DNA of 64,000 nt, taken from assembly GCF_021290985.1 (NCBI RefSeq), contig NZ_JAJOYU010000011.1, positions 78,353 through 142,352 of the forward strand, in the 5' to 3' direction. The notes under the pieces were generated by a model that worked only from the letters and a program-made list of their open reading frames with translations, had not been told where the DNA came from and did not search any database. The DNA is from Rheinheimera soli. GTDB taxonomy: Bacteria > Pseudomonadota > Gammaproteobacteria > Enterobacterales > Alteromonadaceae. A program made the translations under genes and the position numbers. Positions 47,750 through 55,398 of the stretch are shown here, in pieces (within the stretch, counting starts at the first letter, position 1; every line of letters begins with the position of its first letter).

Positions 47750-48790
47750 CTACAAACCTGCAAACTGGAAAGCTTCTGCTGGCTTGAATTGCGAAACCGC
47801 ATTTCCTGCGTAGGTCTGATGCTCTGATAAGGCAAGTTTGCGTACGGGTTGCCCCTTTTGCAGATCAGCTTGTTTCAGGTCAACCCAAAAGGTGTTCGGT
47901 GTTAATGCGGTCTCAAAGTAGTAACGTAGTGCCTTATGATCAGAAACAGAGCGCCAGCGGGTTGATGAAATATTAGGCTCTGTGGGTGATGAAATACCAA
48001 AGGGTACTGAAGCATTACGGATCACACTGAACAGGCTAGCTACCGCAATCAAAGGATCGCTAGTCTGAGGTATTGCTTGCAGGTAAAACGAGGCTCTGAC
48101 AAAACGGTCTGCTGCTCTGTTCGTTCCCGGCAGCATAGTGGTGCCTCCTAATTCACGCCAGTATTCGTTGATTGCCAGCTGCTTTTCAAATATGGGGGAG
48201 TTGGTCATCACGGTATAAGACGGATCGTGATGGATCACCAGCTTTCCATTGATATACTCAAACACCGCATTGTCGCCTGAAGCGTCTGATAAAGATAAAT
48301 GTAAGGTGGCCAAACGGTCAGTTCCGGGAATATTTGCAGAGACAACAACAAAAGGTTCATTCTGCATGGCCGCAACAGCTTCAGACACTGTCGCAAAATT
48401 ATCCAGCATGTATTGTACCCAGGCTGCGATACTCAAACCAGGTTTGCTGCCGTCATACTCTGCATAACGTGACTCCACTAACCACAACAGATTAGCGACC
48501 AGGCCTTTTTCGTTCAAACCATCAGTGCTTGAAATATCAAAGGCACTGGCGACCACACTGCCATATCTCGAGGTCCAGCGCACTGAGTTAGGGCCAACTT
48601 CTCCCTGACGTTGCATACCTCGGGGAAATAGCCAAAGATTCACCGGGATCTCATCACGCCAATCCATCGAACGGGCAGTAAGCACCAGTTGCTCAGGACC
48701 TTTATAAACAGCTCTGGTACAGGCTTCAGCTGTTGAGATCAGGCTCAGGGTACAAATTAACGTAAAGATAAACACCAGAAAGTTACGCAT
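47750..48790 (-). CDS. Choloylglycine hydrolase/penicillin V acylase-family amidase
   Basis: Secreted Ntn-hydrolase of 346 residues. A signal peptide ends in AEA and the mature protein begins CTRAVY (Cys24), so signal peptidase would expose the catalytic N-terminal Cys. The downstream motifs fit the linear-amide C-N hydrolase family: SMDWRDE (oxyanion region), DGLNEKGL and the NSP motif in VMTNSP. Likely substrates are bile-salt-like, penicillin V or N-acyl-homoserine-lactone amides; quorum quenching is a known activity of gram-negative members but is only inference here. Monocistronic. Confidence 0.86.
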   Translation of the reverse strand: MRNFLVFIFTLICTLSLISTAEACTRAVYKGPEQLVLTARSMDWRDEIPVNLWLFPRGMQRQGEVGPNSVRWTSRYGSVVASAFDISSTDGLNEKGLVANLLWLVESRYAEYDGSKPGLSIAAWVQYMLDNFATVSEAVAAMQNEPFVVVSANIPGTDRLATLHLSLSDASGDNAVFEYINGKLVIHHDPSYTVMTNSPIFEKQLAINEYWRELGGTTMLPGTNRAADRFVRASFYLQAIPQTSDPLIAVASLFSVIRNASVPFGISSPTEPNISSTRWRSVSDHKALRYYFETALTPNTFWVDLKQADLQKGQPVRKLALSEHQTYAGNAVSQFKPAEAFQFAGL

Positions 48791-49012
48791 ACAAGCTCCC
48801 TTGTTTTAGTTTTTCAGCTTACAAATCTGCAGTTTTGCCAGACTCCAGCATCTGACTATTGTTGCATTTCTATTTTAGTCACATAGTGCAATCAGTATAG
48901 CTACAAGCTTTGCACTGAAAAGCCTGGCCGTCTGGTGTATACTCGCGCGATTTTTCTACACTCTGTATTCAGAGCTATAGAAAGCAGCAGATTAACCAGA
49001 TGGCAGCCGTTT
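48791..49012. other. Divergent intergenic region between the amidase and dusA
   Basis: About 220 bp without a gene. TATACT at 48938-48943 near a GC-rich GCGCG resembles a -10 with discriminator for dusA, but no -35 at correct spacing is seen. Confidence 0.35.
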
Positions 49013-50014
49013 ATGATGAGTTCAAATACTTCCCTTTCAAAGCCTGTGATTATGGATCACCGTTTCTCCATTGCACCTATGCTGGATTGGACTGACAGGC
49101 ATTGTCGTTATTTCCATCGATTATTGTCTGAACATGCGGTGCTCTATACCGAAATGGTTACGACAGGCGCGATCATTTATGGTCAGGGTGATTATCTGGC
49201 TTTTAATGAAGAAGAGCATCCTGTTGTAGTACAGCTGGGTGGTTCTGATCCTAAAGATATGGCGCACAGCGCTAAGCTTTGTCAGGAACGGGGTTACGAT
49301 GCTATCAATATCAATGTTGGCTGCCCGTCGGACAGAGTGCAAAACGGTATGTTTGGCGCTTGCCTGATGTCAAAGCCTGAACTGGTGGCTGCTTGTATCC
49401 ATGAAATGCGTTCTGTAGTAGATATTCCTGTCACAGTAAAAAGCCGCATTGGGATTGATGATCAGGATAGCTATCAGTTTTTAGTGGATTTTATCGGCAC
49501 TATCGCTGAATCCGGTTGTAACCAGTTTATTGTGCATGCCCGTAAAGCCTGGTTAAGTGGCTTAAGCCCTAAAGAAAATCGCGAAATTCCGCCACTGGAT
49601 TACGAACGGGTGTATCAGCTGAAAAAAGATTTCCCGCATTTAGATATCTCCATCAATGGTGGTGTTAAAACCCTGGCCGATTGTTTAACCCATTTACAGC
49701 ATGTGGATGGTGTGATGGTGGGGCGTGAAGCCTACAGTAACCCTTTGATGCTGGCACAAATTGACGCTGCTATTTATAACAACCCACGCGCTGTACCAAC
49801 ACCACATCAGGTGGTGGAGCTGATGTTGCCTTATATTGAGCGCCAAATGGCGCAGGGTGCGCGCTTCTGGCATATAGCACGGCATATGCTCGGTTTGTTT
49901 CAGGGCGTACCTGGTGCCCGCTTATGGCGGCGGCATTTAAGTGAAATAGGCCATCTGCCGACCAGTGGTCCACAAGTCATGCTGGATGCGCTGAAAAAGG
50001 TGCCACAGCTTTAA
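49013..50014 (+). CDS. dusA: tRNA-dihydrouridine synthase DusA
   Basis: FMN enzyme making dihydrouridine at positions 20/20a of tRNA. The TIM-barrel protein has [14 protein letters not shown], the catalytic Cys in [32 protein letters not shown] and SINGGVK, all characteristic of DusA rather than DusB or DusC. The start is uncertain: ATGs at 49013, 49016 and 49052 all lack a good ribosome binding site; 49013 is given. A strong terminator follows. Confidence 0.93.
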   Translation: MMSSNTSLSKPVIMDHRFSIAPMLDWTDRHCRYFHRLLSEHAVLYTEMVTTGAIIYGQGDYLAFNEEEHPVVVQLGGSDPKDMAHSAKLCQERGYDAININVGCPSDRVQNGMFGACLMSKPELVAACIHEMRSVVDIPVTVKSRIGIDDQDSYQFLVDFIGTIAESGCNQFIVHARKAWLSGLSPKENREIPPLDYERVYQLKKDFPHLDISINGGVKTLADCLTHLQHVDGVMVGREAYSNPLMLAQIDAAIYNNPRAVPTPHQVVELMLPYIERQMAQGARFWHIARHMLGLFQGVPGARLWRRHLSEIGHLPTSGPQVMLDALKKVPQL

Positions 50015-50035
50015 TAGTGCGAACATTAAATGTTT

Positions 50036-50067
50036 AAAAAGTGGTGAAATTCACCACTTTTTTGTTT
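50036..50067. terminator. dusA terminator
   Basis: Near-perfect 13-bp stem (50036-50048/50050-50062) with a minimal centre and long T run. It isolates the small-protein cluster downstream. Confidence 0.88.
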
Positions 50068-50151
50068 TTAGCCTTTTAGTGTTTTTTTGATAAATAGGTT
50101 AACTTCATTTTAAGTTCATAATTATCAATGGTTTAAAAATTAATTTCAGTA

Positions 50152-50167
50152 TGGCACGCACCTTGAA
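50152..50167 (+). promoter_or_regulatory. Candidate sigma-54 promoter 1 of the small-protein cluster
   Basis: TGGCACGCACCTTGAA has a perfect -24 element (TGGCACG) and TTG at the -12 element, with A in place of the usual final C. It resembles the E. coli pspA promoter as I remember it, which also departs from consensus at -12. The predicted start is near 50178, about 31 bp before the ATG at 50209. Confidence 0.6.
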
Positions 50168-50208
50168 ATAGACATAGTGAACTTCACTACTCATTAAGGA
50201 GCACGACC

Positions 50209-50475
50209 ATGAAAACACTCGCTACGTTAGTCCTTGTTACCGCCGCAGCTTTTGCTGCTACGCCATCAGCGCAAGCCAATGAGCTGAGCTTACCTTCTGT
50301 TAATACACAAGCCATCAGTGCTTTTGCCGCTGAATTAATAAATCAGCAAATGGCTGAGTTAAAAGTTGTCATTCTGGAACAAAGCCAAAAAGCTTTGGCT
50401 GAACTGGAAACTAATTTAGTGACCAGCACTGAAACTGAAAAAGAGGTTGTGGTTACAGTAGCTAAGGCGGACTAA
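50209..50475 (+). CDS. Small secreted protein of unknown function (88 aa)
   Basis: I do not recognise it. Residues 1-24 are a clear signal peptide (cleavage after SAQA), leaving a mature helical, acidic periplasmic protein of about 64 residues (LINQQMAELKVVILEQSQ; ETEKEVVVTVAKAD) without Cys. AAGGAG precedes the ATG at ideal spacing. It is first in a two-gene unit behind a sigma-54-type promoter, with the 41-codon membrane ORF next (2-bp gap). The context with a PspC-domain gene 1 kb downstream suggests an envelope-stress role, which is inference. Confidence 0.75.
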   Translation: MKTLATLVLVTAAAFAATPSAQANELSLPSVNTQAISAFAAELINQQMAELKVVILEQSQKALAELETNLVTSTETEKEVVVTVAKAD

Positions 50476-50477
50476 GG

Positions 50478-50603
50478 ATGCTGAGCTTAACATTAGGGTT
50501 GTTGGGGCTGTTTTTATTACCCGTCGTTAGTGTTGGCCTGGTGTCTGTGATCTGGCATTGGTTATTACCCCCCTTTGATATTCCTGCTTCAACCCGGTCT
50601 TAA
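50478..50603 (+). CDS. Small single-helix membrane protein (41 aa)
   Basis: ATG at 50478 to TAA at 50603 encodes 41 residues: a hydrophobic stretch (LTLGLLGLFLLPVVSVGLV) followed by SVIWHWLLPPFDIPASTRS. The start lies 2 bp after the stop of the 88-residue gene, with GGCGGA about 6 nt upstream, so translation is probably coupled. Its last codons are inside the terminator stem. No family is recognised. It is too short for automatic calling, but the coupling and operon position support it. Confidence 0.6.
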   Translation: MLSLTLGLLGLFLLPVVSVGLVSVIWHWLLPPFDIPASTRS

Positions 50604-50626
50604 GTAGTACCGGGTTTTGTTTTTTT
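50591..50626 (+). terminator. Terminator of the 88-aa/41-aa unit
   Basis: AACCCGGT (50591-50598) pairs with ACCGGGTT (50609-50616), followed by a T-rich tract. The 5' arm overlaps the end of the 41-codon ORF. Confidence 0.8.
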
Positions 50627-50946
50627 AAGTCCTTGCACCGCTGTTTATCTACTGCTGAAAATCCCATTTCTCCTTATTCATATACCTCTTTGCTTTGTCC
50701 TTTTGAGCTGCCCACTTAGTCTGAAATCATGTTTTTTAAAATGGCTAAAAAGTGGTCTAAATTGCCATTTAATATTTTTAGTAAAACTCTGAATATGGTC
50801 TGCAATTAGTTCTATTTGTTAAAAATATCAACAAAATCAGATATTTAAAATTTATTTATGAGTTGGCATAACAGCTGCAATGTATAGATATCAACAGATG
50901 AACTGATGATGAATTAAACCACTAACTAAGTTTGAGGAGAGTCAAA
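50627..50946. other. AT-rich control region upstream of the triplicated microprotein genes
   Basis: This 320-bp stretch has no ORF I would support. It contains an inverted repeat AAATGGC (50739-50745)/GCCATTT (50764-50770), centred about 137 bp upstream of the predicted sigma-54 start, in the range of an enhancer for an activator of the PspF/NtrC class, and the sigma-54 promoter itself. Confidence 0.45.
50864..50879 (+). promoter_or_regulatory. Candidate sigma-54 promoter 2 (microprotein-pspC operon)
   Basis: TGGCATAACAGCTGCA has GG and GC with exact 10-base spacing, TGGCA at -24 and CTGCA at -12, a good match to the consensus TGGCAY-N5-TTGCW. The predicted start is near 50891, giving a leader of about 56 nt before the first microprotein ORF. 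Confidence 0.65.
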
Positions 50947-51021
50947 ATGGAAATAGCAGCACTGATGGTTGTATTAGCTTGGTTCGGCATAGTAGGCAGC
51001 TGGGCTGCAGACGAAGTCTGA
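50947..51021 (+). CDS. Tandem membrane microprotein, copy 1 (24 aa)
   Basis: Twenty-four codons: MEIAALMVVLAWFGIVG then SWAADEV and TGA. The protein is a single hydrophobic helix with Glu2 at the N-terminus and an acidic C-terminus (Ala-Asp-Glu-Val), so it is predicted to be inserted in the inner membrane. GGAGAG lies 7 nt before the ATG. No family is recognised. Followed by two near-identical copies, then a 31-residue ORF and a PspC-domain gene on the same strand. Confidence 0.72.
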   Translation: MEIAALMVVLAWFGIVGSWAADEV

Positions 51022-51086
51022 ATAACAAAATGCTGATGAGTATCAGCAAAAAGTGAAAAACATAAACAAAGGTGAGGAGAGTCAAA

Positions 51087-51161
51087 ATGGAAATAGTAGC
51101 ACTGATGGTTGTATTAGCTTGGTTCGGCATAGTTGGCAGCTGGGCTGCAGACGAAGTCTGA
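51087..51161 (+). CDS. Tandem membrane microprotein, copy 2 (24 aa)
   Basis: Same length, ribosome binding site and sequence as copy 1 except Val for Ala at position 4. The codon changes among copies are few and conservative, consistent with recent duplication under selection for the peptide, or with gene conversion. Confidence 0.72.
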   Translation: MEIVALMVVLAWFGIVGSWAADEV

Positions 51162-51226
51162 ATAACAAAATGCTGATGAGTATCAGCAAAAAGTGAAAAA
51201 CATAAACAAAGGTTAGGAGAGTCAAA

Positions 51227-51301
51227 ATGGAAATAGCAGCACTGATGGTTGTATTAGCTTGGTTCGGTATTGTTGGCAGCTGGGCTGCAGACGAAGTCTG
51301 A
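51227..51301 (+). CDS. Tandem membrane microprotein, copy 3 (24 aa)
   Basis: Encodes the same peptide as copy 1; several differences from the other copies, such as GGTATTGTT for GGCATAGTA around residues 14-16, are synonymous. Synonymous divergence with an unchanged peptide is the best sequence evidence that these are real coding genes. The next ORF starts 27 bp downstream. Confidence 0.75.
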   Translation: MEIAALMVVLAWFGIVGSWAADEV

Positions 51302-51328
51302 ACAAAAGCGTTTAGGGAGAGGCGGAAC

Positions 51329-51424
51329 ATGTCACTGATTATTATCAACATTGTCGTGGTCTGGGCTTTGGCTGGTTTGCTCTGGTTGTTAGACAGAGCG
51401 GTTTATAACAAGGTTGGAGAGTAA
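51329..51424 (+). CDS. Small single-helix membrane protein upstream of pspC (31 aa)
   Basis: ATG at 51329 to TAA at 51424. The peptide starts MSLIIINIVVVWALAGLLW and ends LLDRAVYNKVGE: one membrane helix with a basic, polar tail. GGGAGAGGCGG precedes the ATG. The ribosome binding site GGAGAG of the following PspC gene is formed by its last two codons, so the two are almost certainly translationally coupled. No named family is recognised; a PspD- or PspG-like accessory role is only suggested by context. Confidence 0.7.
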   Translation: MSLIIINIVVVWALAGLLWLLDRAVYNKVGE

Positions 51425-51428
51425 GCAT

Positions 51429-51638
51429 ATGAGCTTAGAAAAAGATAAAAGTGCCTGGTTTGTGAATAAGGCCAAACGTAAAATTTCAGGTGTGTGTGCA
51501 GGTTTTGCGGCTTTTTATGAGCAGCCAATCTGGTTAGTCCGCACTGTAGTGGTATTGCTGGCGCTGTGTTTTCCGGTTGCTGTGGTAGTCGCTTATATTG
51601 CCGCTGCGCTAATACTGCCAGAACGTTGGGTGTATTAA
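51429..51638 (+). CDS. pspC: PspC-domain membrane protein
   Basis: A 69-residue protein with the PspC domain: KISGVCAGFAAFYEQPIWLVR, then two close hydrophobic segments (TVVVLLALCFPVAVVVAYI and the AALILPERW end). In E. coli PspC is a membrane sensor that, with PspB, binds PspA to relieve PspF under envelope stress. This is a minimal version, about half the E. coli length, with no pspA, pspB or pspF in the window. It is the last gene of the microprotein operon. ATG 51429 is chosen because GGAGAG lies 8 nt upstream; the frame begins slightly earlier. Confidence 0.85.
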   Translation: MSLEKDKSAWFVNKAKRKISGVCAGFAAFYEQPIWLVRTVVVLLALCFPVAVVVAYIAAALILPERWVY

Positions 51639-51655
51639 TATGATCGCGTCAAAAA

Positions 51656-51678
51656 CAGGCGACCGGGCAGGTCGCCTG
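51656..51678 (+). terminator. Hairpin after the pspC-like gene
   Basis: Perfect 9-bp stem CAGGCGACC/GGTCGCCTG (51656-51664/51670-51678) preceded by an A run; little T follows, so it may act mainly with the adjacent palindromic repeat. Confidence 0.6.
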
Positions 51679-51805
51679 TATAGCCGTCGTATTTGAAGCT
51701 GCAGCTTTGTTGACTGCGTCGCTCGCCCCAATCACATAGGAACTACTATGCTCATGGGGACTCACAACTTGTCGCCGCCCTGCAACTCCAACTACTTAGG
51801 CTATA
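51679..51805. repeat. Long imperfect palindromic intergenic repeat
   Basis: The element begins TATAGCC and ends GGCTATA, with internal complementary arms (GCTGCAG near 51698; CCCCAATCACATAG against CTATGCTCATGGGG). It lies between convergent genes. Part of it (TTGAAGCTGCAG, then TTGTTGACTGCG) recurs in inverted orientation at 52816-52845, on the other side of prmA. I recall very similar palindromes scattered in Alteromonadales genomes, so it is probably a dispersed non-coding repeat. Confidence 0.7.
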
Positions 51806-51814
51806 TATAAGGCT

Positions 51815-52699
51815 TTAAACTTTCTTCCGTGCCGTTAAGCGAACCCACTCTTCTTTGACCGCTACAGGGTCAAACTCAAATTCTGCAGCGTAAGCATCGA
51901 TCACCGACTGAGCCTGACTTTCCAGAATACCGGACAGCGCCAGTAAGCCACCTGGTTTGACATAAGCACTGATAATGCCGCTCAATTGTGCAAGAGGGCC
52001 AGCCAGAATATTTGCCACTACCACATCGGCTTGTAAAGAAGCAGGTTGATCCTTCGGCAAATACAACTCAATTTGTTGCTCTACACCGTTACGGGTGGCG
52101 TTGGCGAGGCTGGATTCAATAGCTTGTGGGTCAATGTCGATTCCCACCACACGCTTAGCGCCAAGCTTTAATGCAGCAATACCTAAAATGCCTGAGCCAC
52201 AGCCAAAATCGACCACTAAACTTTGCGACAATTCCTGTGCATCCAGCCATTCCATGCAAAGCGCAGTCGTAGGGTGAGTACCAGTACCAAAAGCTAAACC
52301 AGGGTCGAGCATGACGTTGACAGCTGTTGGGTCTGGAATATCACGCCAGCTTGGGCAGACCCATAATCTGTTACCAAAACGGATAGGGTGGAAGTTATCC
52401 ATCCATTCCCTTTCCCAGTCTTTGTCTTCCAGTTGTTCCAGCTTGTACTGCACACCATTTTTAAAAATGGCAGCTTTTTCCAGCTGACGCACCACCTTGT
52501 CCATTTTGTGCTCAGCGTCGAACAAACCCACCACCACCGTATTTTCCCAATACAAGACTTCACCCGGCAGAGGTTCGTAAATAGGGGTGTCTTTGGCGTC
52601 AACAAAACTGACAGCTTGCGCGCCCCAGCTCATCAGCATATCGCTGACCTGCTCGGCTTGTTTTTCAGTGCTGTTTACGCGTAATTGGATCCACGGCAT
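51815..52699 (-). CDS. prmA: Ribosomal protein L11 methyltransferase
   Basis: SAM-dependent trimethylation of L11. The 294-residue protein starts [17 protein letters not shown] and has the N-terminal L11-binding domain, [20 protein letters not shown], the SAM motif [18 protein letters not shown] and NILAGPL (N-P-P-F-like position). ATG 52699 with GAAGAG upstream is preferred over a GTG five codons earlier. Downstream of accC but separated by a terminator. Confidence 0.95.
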   Translation of the reverse strand: MPWIQLRVNSTEKQAEQVSDMLMSWGAQAVSFVDAKDTPIYEPLPGEVLYWENTVVVGLFDAEHKMDKVVRQLEKAAIFKNGVQYKLEQLEDKDWEREWMDNFHPIRFGNRLWVCPSWRDIPDPTAVNVMLDPGLAFGTGTHPTTALCMEWLDAQELSQSLVVDFGCGSGILGIAALKLGAKRVVGIDIDPQAIESSLANATRNGVEQQIELYLPKDQPASLQADVVVANILAGPLAQLSGIISAYVKPGGLLALSGILESQAQSVIDAYAAEFEFDPVAVKEEWVRLTARKKV

Positions 52700-52777
52700 G
52701 GTGTTGCTCTTCACTCTCTGGAATTGGGCGCGAATTGTAGCAGTTTGGCGGCGTAAAATCAGCGCTTAGGTGGTGCA

Positions 52778-52806
52778 AATAACAAAGCCACCGTGAAGGT
52801 GGCTTT
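52778..52806 (-). terminator. accBC terminator
   Basis: AAAGCCACC (52784-52792)/GGTGGCTTT (52798-52806); on the minus strand the stem is followed by T-rich sequence. Confidence 0.8.
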
Positions 52807-52815
52807 GGCTCGGGC

Positions 52816-52845
52816 GCGCAGTCAACAACGCTGCGGCTTCAAGAA
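52816..52845. repeat. Partial copy of the dispersed repeat, inverted
   Basis: The reverse complement reads CTTGAAGCCGCAGCG then TTGTTGACTGCG, matching with few changes the start of the palindromic element at 51690-51720. It lies between the accBC terminator and the accC stop. Confidence 0.65.
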
Positions 52846-52854
52846 CGCAGGGTA

Positions 52855-54198
52855 TTATTTCAGGCCGAGTTTATGTTCAAGATAGTGGATGTTCGTTCCA
52901 CCTTTATTGAAGTTCTCGTCTGTCATAATCAGCTTGTGCAGTTCGATATTGGTTTTAATACCACCGACCAGCAGTTCGCTTAATGCATTCCGCATACGAG
53001 CTATTGCGATATCACGGTTTTCACCGTAAGTGATCAGCTTACCAACCATGGAATCGTAGTTTGGCGGTACTGTGTAATCAGCGTAAATATGCGAATCCCA
53101 ACGTACACCGTTGCCACCTGGTGGGTGGAAGCGGGTGATAGTGCCTGGCGACGGAATAAAGGTCTTGGCATCTTCAGCATTGATACGGCATTCCACGGCA
53201 TGACCACGGATCACAACATCAGACTGCTTAATGCTCAGCGGCATACCGGAAGCGATGCGCAGCTGCTCTTTAATCAAGTCCACACCAGTGATCATTTCAG
53301 TCACAGGGTGTTCTACCTGAATACGGGTGTTCATTTCGATGAAATAAAACTCGCCGTCTTCAAACAGGAATTCAAAAGTACCAGCACCACGGTAGTTCAG
53401 GTCGATACAAGCCTGCACACAACGGGCACCGATAAAGTTACGCAGTTCAGGTGTAATACCAGGAGCTGGCGCTTCTTCCACTACTTTCTGGTGACGACGT
53501 TGCATAGAACAGTCACGTTCACCTAAGTGGATGGCATTACCCTGACCATCAGCCAGCACCTGAATTTCGATATGACGAGGGTTTTCCAGGAATTTCTCCA
53601 TGTACACCATGTCATTACCAAAGGCAGTGCCTGCTTCGTTTTTGGTCATTGCAATAGATTCAACCAGCTCTTCTTCGCTGCGCACTACACGCATACCACG
53701 ACCACCACCACCACCAGCGGCTTTAACGATAATCGGATAACCGATGCGTTTAGCAATGGCTTTGTTGACTTCGTCGTCGTCGCCTACAGCGCCGTCAGAA
53801 CCTGGTACACAAGGTACGCCGGCTTTTTTCATTGCTTCAATGGCAGAAACTTTGTCACCCATTAAACGGATAGACTCAGGACGTGGGCCGATAAACACCA
53901 GACCACTTTCTTCCACTTGCTGCGCAAAGTCAGCACGTTCAGCTAAGAAACCATAACCTGGGTGAATCGCCTGGGCATTGGTCACTTCAGCTGCGGCAAT
54001 CAGCGCAGGAATATTTAAGTAACTTTGTGGTGACGGTGCAGGACCAATACAAATGGTCTCGTCGGCCAGCAGCACGTGTTTCAGATTACGGTCAACTGTG
54101 GAATGCACAGCTACCGTTTTGATACCGAGTTCCTTACACGCACGTAAAATACGCAGTGCAATTTCACCCCGGTTGGCGATCAGTACTTTTTCTAGCAT
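52855..54198 (-). CDS. accC: Acetyl-CoA carboxylase, biotin carboxylase subunit
   Basis: ATP-grasp enzyme that carboxylates the biotin on AccB, the first half of malonyl-CoA synthesis. The 447-residue protein has the N-terminal [20 protein letters not shown], the Gly-rich ATP loop [34 protein letters not shown] and the [14 protein letters not shown] active-site segment. It lies 16 bp after accB in an aroQ-accB-accC operon. Confidence 0.97.
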   Translation of the reverse strand: MLEKVLIANRGEIALRILRACKELGIKTVAVHSTVDRNLKHVLLADETICIGPAPSPQSYLNIPALIAAAEVTNAQAIHPGYGFLAERADFAQQVEESGLVFIGPRPESIRLMGDKVSAIEAMKKAGVPCVPGSDGAVGDDDEVNKAIAKRIGYPIIVKAAGGGGGRGMRVVRSEEELVESIAMTKNEAGTAFGNDMVYMEKFLENPRHIEIQVLADGQGNAIHLGERDCSMQRRHQKVVEEAPAPGITPELRNFIGARCVQACIDLNYRGAGTFEFLFEDGEFYFIEMNTRIQVEHPVTEMITGVDLIKEQLRIASGMPLSIKQSDVVIRGHAVECRINAEDAKTFIPSPGTITRFHPPGGNGVRWDSHIYADYTVPPNYDSMVGKLITYGENRDIAIARMRNALSELLVGGIKTNIELHKLIMTDENFNKGGTNIHYLEHKLGLK

Positions 54199-54214
54199 GA
54201 GTCTGCCTTTTAAC

Positions 54215-54670
54215 TTATTCGATCACAAATAATGGCTGGTCAAACTCAACCGGCTCGCCGTTTTCTACCAGAATTTGTGTCACCACACCGGCCTTGTCAG
54301 ACTGGATCTGGTTCATCATTTTCATCGCTTCGATAATACACAGGGTGTCGCCCACTTTAACGCTCTGGCCCACTTCAACAAAAGATTTAGAAGTAGGAGA
54401 TGCAGCGCGGTAGAACGAACCTACCATAGGTGAACGCATCTGGTGACCTGTAACGACCGGCTTGGCAGCTTCAGCAGGAGCGGCGGCAGCAACTGGTGCT
54501 GCAGCTGGAGCTTGTTGCATTGGCGCAGCAGCATAGTGCATAGGAGCATATTGCTGCATTGGGCCATTGCGGCTGATACGAACGGATTCTTCGCCTTCAG
54601 TTATTTCAAGCTCGTTAATGCCTGACTCTTCCAGCAGTTCGATCAATTTTTTAATTTTTCTGATATCCAT
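54215..54670 (-). CDS. accB: Biotin carboxyl carrier protein of acetyl-CoA carboxylase
   Basis: Carries biotin between AccC and the transcarboxylase AccAD. The 151-residue protein has an N-terminal helical domain, an Ala/Pro-rich linker (about 41-72) and the biotinyl domain with the attachment Lys117 in EAMKMMN. First residues [15 protein letters not shown] are typical. Between aroQ and accC, with 15-16 bp gaps. Confidence 0.97.
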   Translation of the reverse strand: MDIRKIKKLIELLEESGINELEITEGEESVRISRNGPMQQYAPMHYAAAPMQQAPAAAPVAAAAPAEAAKPVVTGHQMRSPMVGSFYRAASPTSKSFVEVGQSVKVGDTLCIIEAMKMMNQIQSDKAGVVTQILVENGEPVEFDQPLFVIE

Positions 54671-54685
54671 GACGTAGTTGCCTAA

Positions 54686-55144
54686 TTAATTTGATGGAAT
54701 GGTTGATAAGGACGACACCGCCGATTCCAGTGCGTAGTGGTAGCCTTTGGCCCCTAAACCACAAATCACACCTTTGGCGATATCGGATAAATACGAATGA
54801 CGACGGAATTCTTCCCGCGCATGTACATTGGACAAATGCACTTCAATAAAAGGGATAGCCACGGCCAGCAGCGCATCACGAATCGCCACGCTGGTATGGG
54901 TATATGCGCCCGGGTTGATAATAATAAAGTCCTGTTGTCCTAAACTTTGCTGAATAGCGTTGATGAGCTCATGTTCGGCGTTAGATTGCAGATGAGTCAA
55001 AGTGGCATTCAGCTCTTTGGCATGGGCAGTTAAGCCATCAACAATTTGCGGTAAAGTGGCGGCGCCATAAATTTGAGGCTCACGTTTGCCTAACATATTT
55101 AAGTTAGGGCCGTTGAGCAGCAAAATACGTAAGTTTGTCGACAT
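54686..55144 (-). CDS. aroQ: 3-dehydroquinate dehydratase type II
   Basis: Shikimate-pathway enzyme dehydrating 3-dehydroquinate. The 152-residue protein has [16 protein letters not shown] with the catalytic Tyr in the mobile IYG loop, [16 protein letters not shown] and the catalytic His in [17 protein letters not shown] 55144 matches the family N-terminus; an ATG seven codons upstream also lacks a clear ribosome binding site. First gene of aroQ-accB-accC, a common order. Confidence 0.94.
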   Translation of the reverse strand: MSTNLRILLLNGPNLNMLGKREPQIYGAATLPQIVDGLTAHAKELNATLTHLQSNAEHELINAIQQSLGQQDFIIINPGAYTHTSVAIRDALLAVAIPFIEVHLSNVHAREEFRRHSYLSDIAKGVICGLGAKGYHYALESAVSSLSTIPSN

Positions 55145-55344
55145 ATAGCGCGAATTTCCCGTCATCTTGTTTAATTGCTAACTATCTTGCCAAAGGCATA
55201 AAGCAATTGCATCTTTTTTGTTCAGCGACCAGCGGTTGCTGCAGATTTGCCGCTTATTATAGTGAAATCGTTGCAAATGGCAGCAAAATACTGGTCTTAT
55301 CAGCAGAACGGAACTTTTTTGCGAAGTTGAAACTGAAGTGGGGA

Positions 55345-55379
55345 AATTCAGGCAAAGTCAGAGCCAGTCTGACTTTGCC
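55345..55379 (-). terminator. Hairpin after dsbD
   Basis: Perfect 12-bp stem (55351-55362/55368-55379), 5-nt loop, 20 bp after the dsbD stop on the minus strand, with only a short T-rich tail. Confidence 0.6.
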
Positions 55380-55398
55380 GTGAGTAGCGCGGAATTTT

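Larger units (their letters stand above)
50934..51301 (+). repeat. Three tandem copies of a microprotein gene, 140-bp period
   Basis: The segment from the ribosome binding site GGAGAG through the stop codon is repeated three times with starts at 50947, 51087 and 51227, exactly 140 bp apart. Copies differ at only a few positions. The spacer after copies 1 and 2 carries the hairpin TGCTGAT-GAGT-ATCAGCA (51031-51048 and 51171-51188). The coding and ribosome-binding parts and the spacer are all conserved. Confidence 0.92.

Noticed and set aside
50934..51301. CRISPR array
   Set aside because: Repeats are 140 bp long and include coding sequence; there are only three, no short variable spacers and no cas genes.
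50942..51351. Minus-strand hydrophobic ORFs across the tandem repeats
   Set aside because: They are antisense to the three microprotein genes and repetitive only because the DNA is repeated; they lack ribosome binding sites, while the plus-strand frames have one at each copy.
53089..53865. Plus-strand ORFs across accC
   Set aside because: They are antisense frames of a conserved housekeeping gene and rich in His/Thr/Phe from codon mirroring.
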